Assembly: GCA_026261815.1 (NCBI GenBank)
Contig: JAMPIT010000884.1
Coordinates: 15,084,210 to 15,148,209 of the forward strand
Length of the DNA stretch: 64,000 nt
Source: Monarcha castaneiventris obscurior
Lineage: Eukaryota; Chordata; Aves; Passeriformes; Monarchidae
Reading direction: 5' to 3'
Made by a program: the position numbers and the translations under genes. Each line of letters opens with the position of its first letter. Position 1 is the first letter of the stretch. Below the pieces are notes generated by a model that was not told the DNA's origin, ran no database searches, and worked only from the letters and a program-made list of their open reading frames with translations. Shown one piece after another: positions 28,291 to 41,555 of this stretch.

Positions 28291-31200
28291 CTCTATCCTT
28301 GTTTTGAAGGGAATGAAATGGGCATGGAAGGGTAGAGAGTCTTGCCAAAGGTCACTGAGCTGGGAAAGGCTGAGGCTCAGGAATGGCAACCTGCCTTAAA
28401 GTGTTGTGCCCATGTGTTGTCCTTTCTTCTGTGAGGGTTTCCTGGTCAGAGAAAAACATTAATTGTCTATCTTCCCTTCAGATATGTTACATTTTGACAG
28501 AAATGGGTTATTAACAGGTAAACCACCACTAGAATCTGGTCATATTAGTCAGCAGCTTGGTAAGGCTTAGTACAAAAACCAGCTCAGTACACCATTTCCT
28601 TTCTATATTAATGTTCAACTACGGGATCAATTCGGATTGACTGAATTGACCTATTGTCACTTGCCCCGTTACTGAGTTGACTTTTTGCTGCTTCTTCCTA
28701 GTGCTGTTGCTATATTAAATTGATCTGCACTTTTAAATTATTTTCAATTGGATTTATTGTAAAATGGAAAACATCACTGGGGGCCTGGCCCTGTAAGGGA
28801 GAGGAAATACTCTCACAGAAGTCACAGAATTGGGACAATGTCAAAATGAAGGCCTAAAGAGGGTAACTCATAAGAGAATTCCACTTTAAATTGGTCAGGT
28901 TTGCTAAAATTTGAAAAACTGCTCGGTGCCTGGAATAGTGCAGCTATGAAGCTGGAAGTGAATTGTATTACAACTGAGTTAGAATAAAGTCTTGGATATG
29001 AATAAAGAAGTGAAATAGAAAAGGGCAAACTCTTGAATGTCAGATTCAGAACTGTGAGGTGACAAAATTTGAAGGGTCTTAGTGTGGAAGCTGTCCAGTT
29101 TTCCTGACCCTGAGGTTCCTGTTAGCTGTACAGAGGAATTCCGTTTGGTATTACTGGTATTTAGGAAATTCACACTGACAGTAGTGGATGAACTCTAACC
29201 AGAACTGTGTTTCTCCCTGTCATGCACTGAGGGAAATCATATTTTAAGAAGTCAGGAATTAGCAAGTTGAATTCATTGTATAATGTGCAGTGGAAGAGCA
29301 AAGCTGAACCTGTTTCTTTTCTGGTTTTCAGTGATTTGTCCTGTTGGGCAGCTGCCTTCTGAGCGCCTCTGGAGAGATGCCAGCCAGCTGAATTAAGCAG
29401 TGGCAGGAACAGCATCTACCCGAGCTGAAGTTTTAAGCCCAGGCACGTGGCATTTGCACAAGTGATCACTGGTGAGTTGAACGTAAGCACAGCTTCTCTC
29501 TTTTCTCTCTGTCTCTTTAACAACTGGCATCTGTTGCAAACTAAGTTTCTGGATGCACAGACTGGCCTGCCTTGCTTGTTTTTCCCAGAGGGTGACTGAT
29601 GGGCTTAGAGAAAACAAGAGCGATCGAGGTTAGCAGCTAATCTTAGGAAATCCTTACCATTTGTTTATATGTTTCTGGATTATTTTCCCCTCGCCCTCCA
29701 CTGAAGGAGTAATGTCCTGGTGAGGCCAAACTTCAAATCTGCAGCATTTGTGTGTTATAGTAGGTGATATCACTGTGCTTTTTTAATCAGAGGAGATTTT
29801 ATACCCTCTTCCTTAGCTCTTCATAGCCTGGAAGTGCAAGCTGTGGGGTTCTGATAACAGAAGTAGTGACTGGCTGCTGTCAGCACGAGGGTGATTAAAA
29901 ATGTGTGTGTGCGTGCTGGTTCACTCCCTTTCCAGCTGAATAGAAAATGAAACTACCCAAAGCCTTTTATGTAAGTGCATGGATTTGAGGTTTTTTTCCT
30001 GTTTAAATCTCTGTGTGGCTGTGTACAGACAAACTTCATCCTCAGCTTCCTTTTACTAGATGCTGTGTAAAGAAAGAGTGAGCTTGTTCTGACCTCTGAG
30101 GCATGATCCTGTTTCCATTTCAATACTAGACATAACCTCTCTACAAAAGACAATAGCTAACAATTCATTTTTTTTTAGGAGGAGGTGGTTTCTAGTCAGT
30201 TTTTCCAGTCTATGATTTTCCTTGATAAAACAATGGCAATCTGCTTCTTCCAGCAGGGGAAATGCTGTGATTCTTTGACAGCAAATGTGTGGAGTGCTGC
30301 CTTACACCTTGTAACACCCTGCTTTATTTAAGACTCCGTCATGCTGGGCTGACTGCTGTCTTCCTGGGAGTGTGGCACCGAGGAATTAGTGATGAAATGC
30401 AGCCTGGTCTGTAAAACACACGTTTGCTATTAAAAACAACATATGTGCCCTTAGCTATAGCTAATCATTTAAAAGTCTCAGTGGAATTTGGGGGAGGTAG
30501 CCCCTCTGTGCATGGATAGAGTCCCATTAAAGCATCAGCATGACACAGCTCAGCATCAGGTGCTGAATTGTCCTCTGAATATCAGGGTAGCTGGTTTGTG
30601 CTTTAGGCAGAGCTCCCTGGAGTCTCTTCTGGAGCAGGTGGGAGGAGCCCCCCTGTAAGGATGGCTGCAGGAAGGGCAAAATGCAGCCAGGGCACTTGTC
30701 TGACTCTTTCAGGTTCCTGCCATATTGCTAAAAGGGCTTGTTGGAATATTTGGACAAAAACCTGAAGGTCCATGCTGTCCTGAGCTATACATTCCAACGG
30801 AGCTGGAAAATGACTCTGGCCTGAAAAATTATGAGGCTTTATGCCGGAGGAGGCACAGGCAGAGCAAGGAACACAAGTACATTATTTCAAGGTCCAATAG
30901 CCTATTAAGCCAGACTAAAACAAGTAGGCTTTAATTAATGGAAAGTTTAGGAAAACGAGTTTGGTGCTGTTGTCACGTAAGCATTGTATTTTTGCAAGTT
31001 GGAACATACCTGTCCTTATGTTCCTTTCCCTCTTATTGCTGCTGCTCTTCCCGCTTCAGTTCAAGCGGAACAGCTGCTATCTTGGGAACCACTGAAGGTA
31101 GATGGAGTTCCTTTCTACAGCTGGACAACTCTGAACCCCAGCACTTAAATAATACAGCAACTTTAGTGCTAAAGGCAGCAGCTTTGGAGGAGAAAGGTTT

Positions 31201-31737
31201 TTAAATCGTTGCAATTGATTTTCAGGGTGTGTAGAAATAGAGAAAACAAGGTAGTAATTGACGCAGTCTTTTTTTATTTAAAATCATTATCACTTGGGTA
31301 GGTGCACTTTATTTTCTGCTCGTAAATATTTTCAATTATTAAAAGTTAGACACCACAGATTTTTTGAGAAGCCCAATAATTTCAGTGGAAGCACATCTGT
31401 GTCTTGGTCAGGGAGGACACAGGACAAATGTCTGTGTGTTGTGTCTGAGGAATGCCAGTGAGGAGGAGAAGGCAAAAACCTCTCCTCCTGTGTAACATGG
31501 GTGGGAAACCATCTGCATGCGGAGAGGTTTCTTTTGAAACTCCAGATCATCAGGAAGGTGTGTTGAAAATTCACTGCACAAATAAAGATTGAGTCGAGCC
31601 AGCGCCTGCTTATCACGTCAGGTGGTGATTATGCTGTGACATAAATCACTACGTGCTCTGAGTACATCCAGTTTCGTGGGTTTGCCTATGGCTGCACTTC
31701 AGAAATGTGCATGAGCTCACACGCAGGTTTCTGGTTC
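28291..31737. other. non-coding stretch, no gene recognised
   Basis: No supportable gene. Frames are all under 90 codons. The frame at 30725-30934 (+, 69 codons) is rich in charged residues and looks slightly more protein-like than its neighbours, but has no recognised family and no clear splice context. A short GT-repeat (TGTGTGTGTGCGTG) lies near 29901-29914. Confidence 0.65.
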
Positions 31738-31850
31738 TTGGGTTTTTTGGGGTTTTTTGGCTTTTTTTTTTGGCTGTTTAGTTTTGTTGTTGTTGTTTGG
31801 GGCTTTTTGTTTGTTTAGCTTGGTTTTTTTTTTTTTGTTTTGTTTTTCTA
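31738..31850. repeat. T/G-rich low-complexity tract
   Basis: About 110 bp of T-runs (T10 at 31762, T12 at 31824) joined by GG, GGGG and a short (TTG)n. C and A are nearly absent. It is the longest of the T/G-rich tracts in the window and lies about 260 bp to the left of a minus-strand CR1 fragment. Confidence 0.8.
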
Positions 31851-32039
31851 TTTCTGGGAGCACTATAGAGATAGAACTTTAAGTGCAGGGGATCTGGAGA
31901 GTGCCCTGCCCTTGGGGTTGAGTGGTGTTTTGCACTTTGCTTGCAATTCTGCTTGATTGCTGCTTCCTACCTGCAAGTACAGTGTGAACTTCTGAAACTG
32001 CAGTTTGAACTTTCATCTGGAAGATGAATTTTCTTACAC

Positions 32040-32065
32040 TTTTTTTTTAATTTTTTTTTTTTTTT
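32040..32065. repeat. poly-T tract (T9-AA-T15)
   Basis: Two T-runs are separated by AA. They sit about 40 bp to the left of the CR1 fragment that begins at 32108. CR1 elements do not normally end in poly-A, so this is more likely an independent low-complexity tract than a retroelement tail. Confidence 0.8.
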
Positions 32066-32107
32066 GTCAATTTCTAGTTCTTCTTAATTATAGTGTTAGA
32101 GAAGTAT

Positions 32108-32424
32108 TATAGAATCATAAAACCTTTTGCATTGGAGGGATCTTTAAAGACCATCTAGCACAGCCCCCCTGCAATGGGAAGGGACATGTTCAACTAGACC
32201 AGGTTTCTCAGAGCCCCATCCAACCTGGCCATGAATGTTTCCAGAGAAGGGGCATCCACCACCTATCTGGACATCCAGTTTACCACCTTATTGTAAAAAA
32301 CTTCCTTATATCCATTCTAATTCAACCTTCTTTTACTTAAAACCGTTATTCCTTGTCCTGCTGCTGAGGGCCCTGACAAAATGTCTGTCCTCATCCTTCC
32401 TATAGGCTCCCTTGAAGTACCAAA
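32108..32424 (-). mobile_element. CR1 LINE, 5'-truncated 3'-end fragment
   Basis: About 315 bp match the reverse complement of a CR1 3' end. On the + strand it begins with the tail motif AGAATCATAA, then GGGATCTTTAAAGACCATCT, CAGCCCCCCTGCAATGGGAA, ACTAGACCAGGTTTCTCAGA, GCCCCATCCAACCTGGCCAT, CATCCACCACC, TCCTTGTCCTGCTGCTGAGG, and ends near GGCTCCCTTGAAGTACC. It belongs to a different CR1 lineage from the copy at 27838-28290, because its tail and spacer words differ. It is truncated at its 5' side (right end here) and diverged, with no intact coding capacity. Confidence 0.92.
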
Positions 32425-35400
32425 TCACAGAAGTGATTGGCTAATACAAATATTGCAGAATCAGGTAAATGAAACACACTGACAGAAATTGTGAACCATC
32501 ATAAGCCTGCAAAAGATTAATGGTTAGCTACCAATGATTGTTTGGAAACTCAAGAAAAAATGATAGCTTAAGGTATTGGTATAAATCAAACCACCCTTTT
32601 GGAAACATAAAATTTTGCTTAGATCCAAGAAGCACTGAAGCTAGATGGGTATTTCTGATCATATTACTACAGCAAAATTTAACTTCTTTCTATTTCTTGA
32701 CAGGAGTAAATGAGAGATAATGAGATTTTGTTGTCTGCTTCAATCACCTGTGGCTTTGATTTAAAAAATAAAATTCCTAGGAACCAATAGATTTTTTTTT
32801 TTTTTTTTAATCCCATGATTCAAAACAAATGGTTACCCTACCTTTTAAATCCCAGGGTCTGGCTGCTCAGGTGGGGGATGTGCTTTAGGAGAAGTAGAGA
32901 AATCTGGTCATTTTCAGTGTTGTCACTGCATGTGGTGTTGGCTGCTGGTGCCCACGTGCCCGGCTCTGCAGGCAAAAGCTCAGTGTCACAAACGAGAGCC
33001 ATGCTGCTCGCCGAGTGTTGACAGCTTGTCATTACAAAGTGGTTTCTCCTCCTGGCTTGTTGTTGAAAAGGTTTAGAAATGATCATAACCTCTTTCCTCG
33101 AGTGACTTGGGAAGCATTGGGGTTTGTTCTTTTCAGGTTTAGGGGAAAAAAGACACTCTGCTTTTCATTTGTGCTGAGTTTACAGTTATTTTATCATCTC
33201 GGTTGGGTTTTCGTAACACATCCAAAATCGTTAATCTCCTGTGGAGTGAAAGAGGATGTGAAGGAAAGAAGTGGTGAAGGGAGAGGAAGTCCAGAATGGT
33301 AGTTAAACAGATTGGGGTTTTCTTGGGTTTAGGTGGGGTGTTTATTTTGCCAGCTATTCCTGGTACCCAGGGGAGCACGTGGAGGAGGCGGGGTGACAGT
33401 GGTGTGTAACAGAATATGGCACTCGCTCGCCGAGTGGCAAGAAGGAATTGTGTATCAGCCAGTTCTCTCTCCTTTTAACTGGGGCTGTAGAAGAATTTTA
33501 GTGTTTAATGCATCAGTGTGGCCATTCTCTGCTCTGGCCATGCATGCTGGGATGCTGGAAGTGCAGTTGTGAGACGCAGTGACATAAAAACAAACCCAAG
33601 CAATTGAGTCCCCTGTAGGGTGCAAGTGGAGAGCACCTTCACCCTCTGTCATCAGAGGGACAGGGCTGTTTGACTTGGCTGCTACCTTTGTTTGGAGGTT
33701 GCTGTGGTGATGAATAACCCTTGCAGAGGGTGTGTGAGTGAGTGTGTGCTCCTGCCTTGGCTCTGGCAGATACAACAATGCTGCTGAGCCCACGGCTTCT
33801 CACCCCCACATCAGAACGTGTACCCCGGCAGCGGGTTGGGTTCCCAAAATAAGTTCAAACTCTTGTCTCAGAGCTCGTTATTGACATGGTGGAGATCTAC
33901 TTATCAGTTCCCCCCTTTGCTTTCCTAGCAGGGGCTGGGTGATGGCAAGCAGTGGCTTTTTTCCATGGCGTGGAAGGGGAGCTGCAGGGCTTTATTTGTG
34001 CCAGCTTATGACACCTGAGCTTTGTCTCGTTACCTGGCCTTGAGGAAGGAGAGTAGGTAGGGCACGAGACTGGCAAAGGCGATCTGTGGAAGGAAATGGT
34101 GAAATATTACCCAATTATTTTTTTCCCCGCTACCATTGCAAAGATTACATTTTCTATACTGAGGAAATTTTCTTTTTTACTGCCCATCTATCAATAAGTG
34201 TTGCAACAAATTATTGTTAAATTTACTGCAGCTCAAAATAGATAAGTATGTTTTTCATACTAAGATACAAAGATCTGATCTAACAACTGCATAGTGATAC
34301 AGAAGTGTGTGAAATTTAGAATTCTGCACAAGCTTTACATGCTTTCCTCATGAATTCACACAAGTATACTTTGATGATACAGGTGTCTGAAGATGCTATA
34401 AATATCACTTCTAGATAAGAATTGCCTTCAAAAAGGTCTTGGAAACTTGTTTTCCCCCCTCCTAGAAAACCCAAGTAAGGGGTTGGCAAGGATGAATTGC
34501 CACCTGAGGCAACTCATGGAGAATTTTCCTCCCTGCATATTACCCTCCTTCCCAATATCTGTGAAGCTGCCCTGTGCACAACTTGTGGGAAGTGCTCTGT
34601 GAAAAATTGAGTCACTCAGAGATGATCCAGTGGCCATGACAAACACTGTGATGTTTAAAATGTCTATTTTTGCTGCATAATTCCTGAAATTAAAAAAAGA
34701 AGAAAAAAGAAAAGAATGTGAGTTACTCAGCTCTGTGTCAGCTCCCCGTCTCTTCACAGACCATCAGAATGGGTGGTTTCATTTGTGAGGCTGTGCCTGT
34801 TCTTGGCTGCAGACGCACTGAAGGACCAAAGAGGAAGATGAAAACTTTTTAAAAGCAGTAAGGCCTCTCACAGTACTTAAGATGAAGGTGGTAAAGGCAG
34901 GTCTGTGGCACTCCACTGCCCATCCATGGCTGATGGATCTTCTTTCTGAGTTAGAGCACTTGGGGAAATAACCTCCTCTCCCTTCAGCAGTTTTTTTGAG
35001 GCTTGTCATCTTGAAGTTTTCCCCAGCACAATTTAAACATGCTGTCAGCTCCTTTTAGTGACTTACTTAGTTAAAATCACCTTCAGTAAGGAGTATTTAA
35101 TTACATCTTGTAATACCTTATTCAGGCTGCCCTCCTGGATTTTTGAGAATCTGGAGAATGCTGCTAATAGAGTGGAGGCAGCATTTACAGGAATAAATTA
35201 ATGGCAGTCCCATAGCTGTGCTTTTTACATCTGACACATTCTCCAAGGCTAGCATGGTACCTCCCATACTCCTTCAAATTCATTTGTTCCATTTGAGCTC
35301 AGCCTTTTGAAATATTTTGTGATGAATGAGTGCGCTGTACAAGCCGGTGATCAGGAGCAGCTGTTCATAGTCATGCATTAAATTGAATCCATCTGTCAAT

Positions 35401-37545
35401 GGGCCCTTTAAAGTGTGAGTTTCACATTGTCAGGGAGACCTGATTACACCAGAGCAGTATCTGGGTGCTGTTTGCCAAAAAGAAAAGAACAAATCTAGAC
35501 GAAGTGTGCTTGGATGGGCTCTGGGATGCCCCTGCAGCCTCATCTGCAGAGCTGTGATTTAGCCTGCTGTGCTGAGAGCAAAGTGGTTACAAGCAGCACT
35601 TGTGCACTGGCATGCAGGGAGTTGTTCAGATGTAGACTGAAATTAGGAGATGACTTGCAGTAAGCTGTGCAGAACTCCTGTGTGGTGGTTGCTGCTTGGT
35701 TTTTAATCCTGACCCTTTGACCTCACCACCAGTTCTTTACATTTTTTGGTTGTAGAGTTTTTCTTCAGAGGATGAGCTGAAGAGAAGACATGTTTTATTC
35801 AAATCAGCAAAAGGAGACAACATCGCTTTTTCATTTGTTTCCCTCCCCTCCAAATATGCATGCATCATGTTTATATTCATTTGCAAGCAGATGAAGGTGA
35901 AATATATCCCCTGAAGCTGTTTTGCAAACTGCATTTAAGGCAACATTTCAGCGCAACAAATGGTTGTTTCCTGATTGCAATAATTGTTCTTCTCATAATT
36001 ATAAGTGAAATCTTCAGTCCCTAATATTCTCTGTAAATTACATACTGGATATGGAAGCCAGCTGATTGATGGCCTGAAATATGTTGGTCTCATCCAGGGG
36101 TCACTTTTCTTGGTTTCCTTCTCAGGGTTTGCTCCTCACCAGGATTTCTGTGCTGAGGGCTGTGTTCGTGCTGGGTTGTGTGTATAGCTCTAGGGAAAAG
36201 CACTCCTTGTTACCAGAAGCTTATTCACCAAATATGCAATCTTCACTGTATCTTTCACTCCGGGAAAGGCAACTTTTCTTGGAGGAGCAGAGCAGAGCCT
36301 CCTTTGCCACTGTAAAACTTTTATTTAAGTAGCAGGAGGGCCATAATTTATTCCTAGGCTCTCTCATGGTCTCCAGAGCTGCAGAGACCACCCTTTGCTG
36401 GTGATCAGATCTCTCATCACCTGCAGGAGCAGAAGAAACCCTTTTTTTTTTTCCTTAAGCATAAGAAAGAGACTTTTCAAGAACTACAACATTGGCTAAA
36501 ATCCCATGTTCTATTATCCTTTGTGCGAGTTGGATAAAAGGAGGGAAGTGCTGGAAGAGAGGGGAGGTTTGCTTTAATTTCTTGTTATTTCTTTTTACTT
36601 TTAATTCTGCTAGTAATAAACTTTTTTTCTTTGAACAGCAATTGTTTAAGTTTGAACCTGTTTTGCCTCGCAGCTCTCTAGTTTTCCTCAATATTTTTCT
36701 TATTTTTCCCTTAGGAAAAATGACAGATTTTGTGTGCTTGATGCTCAGCTGCATCAAACCATGACACCTTGCAATAAGTTTCTCCATCTCACTTTTGCTG
36801 TGGCAGCCTGCAAGCACTGCAGCTCATCAGTGCAGCTGCACTGCTGCTGCATTCCTGGTGCAGGGCAAAGCCAGCACTTTTAATTAACACTAAATTCACT
36901 GCTGGCAGAAGCACAGAGAGGGTTAAAAAAAAAAAAAAGAAAAAAGCAATACACCAAAACAGAACACCCACACTGGCTTTGTGAAGCTTGTATTTTGTGT
37001 CAGTCCAAATGGTGTCTGGTATTGAAGAGAAGAACCCTTAGCTTTTCTTTGACACAGAGAAAGCAACACTGAACCCTGTTATTTCTGTGTACCTGGTAAA
37101 TGTAAATGTGGGTTTGTTTTTTTTTTAATGGAAACTAATTAACGTGTTCCACATGGAGAGGTGAGAATTGCACTTTGAGTGAAGAGATTGATTGATTGAT
37201 GTTGGCTTGTATTAAGAAAATATGGCTAACAGAAGGAGTCAATACATGCTTTTTTTACATTTTTTTCCTGTAGAGTACGCTGTTCTTCCTGCATGTGTTT
37301 AATGAGGGAACTTAGTGGGGGAATGCCATGGCTTAATAGCCAAGAGTACCTTTTTATCTTCCTTTAAAATACTAAAGAGTGTTAAAATACAGTTATTAAG
37401 GTCTGGCACTCATTTGAGCGCCCACTTGGGACTTTGGATTATAAACATGCAGCATCTGTAAATGAGCTGCAGATGCAGAGTAAGTTCAGTCCTTCACCAT
37501 TTAACCCAACAAGCAGTAAAAGCTGTGCACCAGTGACGTGTGTGG
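32425..37545. other. non-coding stretch, no gene recognised
   Basis: Contains T17 at 32792-32808, T11 at 36442-36452, A14 at 36925-36938, T10 at 37117-37126 and a short (ATTG)n at 37186-37201. The longest frame is 120 codons (36455-36817, minus) and is lysine-rich from A/T-rich sequence. No domain, RNA gene or LTR is recognised. Confidence 0.65.
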
Positions 37546-37918
37546 AACCACTGTGTTCTGCAAACCCGGGACAAACGTGTCCCTCCCCTCTGGGAATGCT
37601 CAGACTTCTGAAAACTGCTTGGTTCTCATCCCTGCTTGGTCTCTAGGTTGCTATTCTGACAGTCTAGATGGTACTGATCACTAAGGACAAAATTGTGAGT
37701 TTTTAAATCCAAGTTCTTTTCCTTTGGCTTTAACCACTGTGTTCTGCAAACCCAGGGACAAACATGTCCCTCCTCTCTGGGAATGCTCAGACTTCTGAAA
37801 ACTGCTTGGTTCTCATCCCTGCTCGGTCTCTAGGTTGCTATTCTGACAGTCTAGATGGTACTGATCACTAAGGATGAAATAGTGAGTTTTTAAATCCAAG
37901 TTCTTTTCCTTTGGCTTT
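37546..37918. repeat. 186-bp tandem segmental duplication (two copies)
   Basis: Copy 1 spans 37546-37731 and copy 2 spans 37732-37918, directly head to tail. Both begin AACCACTGTGTTCTGCAAACC and end TTCCTTTTCCTTTGGCTTT or close to it. By eye the copies differ at about six substitutions and one single-base indel (CCCGGG versus CCCAGGG), so they are about 96% identical. The unit is unique sequence without transposon features, so the duplication probably arose by replication slippage or unequal exchange fairly recently. Two of the changes are at CpG/TpG or CpA positions (CGTG versus CATG; CTTGG versus CTCGG). Confidence 0.95.
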
Positions 37919-40900
37919 CACAACTGGTTGTAAAAAATGAGGAGTTTTGGGCACCATTGTGTGCTGTGAGCAGAGAAGCTGATTATTTTGGGCAAAGAGG
38001 AGGCTGCTGTGCTCATTTCTTGGTAGACTTAACTGCTGATAAACAGGGATCTGATTCAGTTTACACAGTACTGACATGTTCCTATGAACTTGTGTTGGGT
38101 AGGGTGGTGTGCTCCCCAGAGAGCTTCAGGAAACCAGGAGCTTTGGCACCTGCCTGTTTGGAGGAAGGTGCAGCTGGTTGCAGCTAATAATTCCTGTAAC
38201 AGAGATGAAGTGCAGAAATATTCACTGTACAGCAAAGAAGGAAATGCTCATTCCTTTGGTGAAAAGGAAGAGTAAAGTTCAGGATACTGGCAAGGCGTTG
38301 ATACACCCATACAGTTTTATAACATTGAGCTGCAAGCACCAGTTCAAGGTTTCAAAGAGGAATGGTATTTTAAGCCTGTTATTATGTTTAATATTGTTGT
38401 TGTTCTTCTTATTATTATTGTACCCTGTTTTTAAAGAGCAAGGTATTTTAAAGAGGAAGATATTACTTTAGTTTTCATGCTGGTGACTCTTCAGCAAGAG
38501 GAACAGACTTTATCTGTCTGAAATTCTCAGTGAAGATCACAAAGATCATCTGCTTTTTGTGATGGTTGACCATGGAGAATTGGCTGTTAACAAACACAAA
38601 ATAATAAAGCAAATGGATAAAATGTGTCATTATGGTTGTGTATTGCAAAGATGGACTCATTTTTCCCTTGTTTCCCATAATTTTTCTCATTCAAATAAAG
38701 CTGTTGGTTTTTCCTTCTTGTGTAAATGAATTATTCTTATAGTTCTTAAAAATCTTTTCAGGATGCTTAAGAAAAAAAAAGCAGAATATTTCTTCTACAG
38801 GTTCTAGATTGTTTCTCATGCTGCTTCCTCTTGTTTGGAGGAGTGAATTCAGACCAGAATTCTTTCCATGTCTTTATTACCATTACTTATCTTAAAAAAA
38901 AACCAAACAAACAAAAAACCAAAGTTACAAATCTTTCTACCATGTGACGGTTTAGAAAAGCAGTGTCTCACTTAAATATTTAGAGTTAAGCATGCTTTTA
39001 AAATTCATTATCAATATGAAAAATACATTTAATCAAGCATCTGTAAGCCACAGCCTGTTTTCCCCTACTCTCTTTCCCCAGACAGTTCCTACTTTCTGTG
39101 CTTCCTTGTGCACGTGTGAGTGGGAATTGCTTTCTCTGCTCTCTTTTCACTGGGCTTACATCCATTCCTTACTGGGAAACAAACACTTGCTATTGAAACA
39201 GCAAAACCTTTCAGGTGCTATTTATCATTTACTGTTGAGATTAGGTGACTGTAAGTGGGAGGAGTTGCTGAAACCTGTTGCTATTCTGACATTCCAGCTT
39301 CAGTTTGAGCAGCTGTGGTCTGCTCTGGGCTGTTCCTCAAAATTATGCAGGTGAGCTCAATTCCCAGGTGATTTTAACCAGCCCTTTAATCTCCTGCTTT
39401 GCTACCCAAGACCTGGGTGACCTGGCAAAGCAAAGCTTTGGGGAATGTGTCCTGTCTGATGTTGTCTTGCATCCAGAATACACCCAGCCTGTCACCTGGT
39501 GTTCGGAATTGCTCCATGCTCAGGTGTCAGGTGCTACATTTGCTGTGGAAATAACAGAGCATGACATTATGCACTGCTCCTGTAGATCTCTCCAGATTCC
39601 ACTCCTTTTGACAAGTTTGGTAGGCATTGAATAGGTGTGGTTGAAGTGTTACGGGGTTCTGGCAAATGGAACACGTTTAGTTGATTTTATGTGCTTGGTT
39701 TTCATTATGAACAGTGTTTCAAAATATGTTCAGTGAGGTTTGGATTGGAAAGCGTAGCACTGCAAGTAGCATTTGTGTTGCTAGAATTTCTCACTGTTCC
39801 TGTGCTCCTTTGTAAATTTAGGAAATTATTTTTCTTTCACGTTACATCCTTTAAAAATTACAATAAATAGACAACTATACCTTTGAAAAGTCCTTATCTC
39901 TTGTGGTATGATGGCACAATAAAATTAACCTTGGTCCTTCGGGCTTTGAAAAGACTGCAGTAAAAGTGTAGATGTTTACCTTGTAAAACTGCCTTTTCTG
40001 CTTTGAAATATGCAGTAATTTAGTGCTTTGTTGATAGTGAACTCATGATGCGTTCAGTTAAACCACTCTGAGTAGCCAGGCATTGATCCTCCTCTTCCCT
40101 TTTACGATAGTATCCACCCCTGTAAAGTGCTGGTGCAATGGGTAGGTGTTGCACAGAGACAAGGTAACCATTGACTTCATAAAGGAAAGAAATCTTGATT
40201 AACGCCCTTGGAAAACTCAGCAAGGAACATCACACAATACTTCACTCACAAAGAAGATGACATCTCTTTGCTGATATGTAAAGTCATTTAGGGAAGAGGT
40301 AAAGCAGCATCTCCATTGTCAGTATTGCCTGACCGTGTCTTAAAACTTTTTTTTTTTGTTGAGGTGGAGGTTTGAAAGAATGTGTTATTAACTATGAAAA
40401 AAATGTGTTGTTTGCTGTTTGAGAATTTTAATTATTTTAATTGCCATTTGTCAAAGTAGGTAACGAAGTTTAGTGCAGGGTAGACTGGAATCTGATAGCT
40501 CTGGGATGATAAAAGTATGATTATCACAACAGTCTTGGGCTTCATTTGAAGTTATTTTCCTGATACTGAACTACAAAGTTTACACACTTCTGTTTCAATT
40601 TGTTAATAGAGTCCAGCTCAGGTTGATTTTAGCTGTGACAACACAATCTTAATCCCAAGGACTTCCTTTCTAAGAGTTAGGATTTTGTGCCAGAAGTCAT
40701 GAAGGGTGTTGATTCTAACTCCCTTCAGCATACGGTTAAGGCTTAGGGACAGTGTAGATTCAGAAGCAGATGCTGCAGTAGAACAACCAAATTCTGTATT
40801 TAAGTAAAAAAACGTGGCTTAAATGTGATCTAGACTTTTTTTTTTTTTTTTTTTGGTGGTGGTGGGTATATAATTTGTAGTTGAACTGAAACTGTTTTCA

Positions 40901-41555
40901 AATAGTGAAGAATCACTTGTTTTGAGTGCTGTTCTAAAATGAAATTATGTTTCCGTGCTAATTTCACTCTGAGTTGTCCTAACCATTGAGAGAGGATGTG
41001 ATGAGAGCAGACAAGCCTGTTCCTAGTTTTAGAGGTTGGGAAAAAGAGTTATTGAGATGTGAATTAGTGAGAATCCATGGTGAATCTGGTTAAGGGGGAG
41101 AATGAAACGTGTCTCTCTTGGGAGATTATTTGGTTTCTGGAAGATAATCTGTTTTAGGGGTGATGTGTGCAAGCTGGTCTGGGACATCTCCAAGGTGATT
41201 AGTTTAACAGCCCTGAAGTTCTGCCTGCACTTTTGTTGAGCTGTGCCCCATATGCATGTGCATATGAGATGCTGTGGTTGTAGGAGCAGCCTGTGTTTCA
41301 GCTCGGAGCAAATCCAGTCCCAGTGGAACTTCCACAGGAACACGCAGGGCCTGTGCTCTGAGGGTATTTCGTTAGTCTGACAGATGATCCCAATGTTTTC
41401 CTGATGGTGTAGTGCAGTCCCTGGTTTCAGCTGGAGCCTTTAAGTAGGATTTAAGATCCCGGGGACAGCCTGAGGTCAGGAAGAGGAGCTCTGAGGAGAT
41501 GATGTGGAGCCATGGCCCAGGGGGGATTGGGAAGGAGGGAGGGAGGGCCGTGTCC
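37919..41555. other. non-coding stretch, no gene recognised
   Basis: Contains A9 runs near 38772 and 38884, T11 at 40347-40357 and T19 at 40836-40854. The longest frames are 120 codons (38109-38471 and 38992-39354, both +) without recognisable domains. No transposon or RNA gene is recognised. Confidence 0.65.

Noticed and set aside
27849..28389. ORFs of 146 (+) and 121 (-) codons
   Set aside because: They lie over a CR1 LINE 3' fragment; the sequence is a truncated retrotransposon, not a host gene.
28801..28850. Possible CR1 tail (GTCACAGAATTGGGAC)
   Set aside because: The match is too short and the downstream sequence does not follow CR1.
32040..32065. Poly-T as the poly-A tail of a minus-strand retrogene or of the adjacent CR1
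   Set aside because: CR1 ends in a short tandem tail rather than poly-A, the CR1 tail motif begins about 40 bp further on, and no retrogene body is visible.
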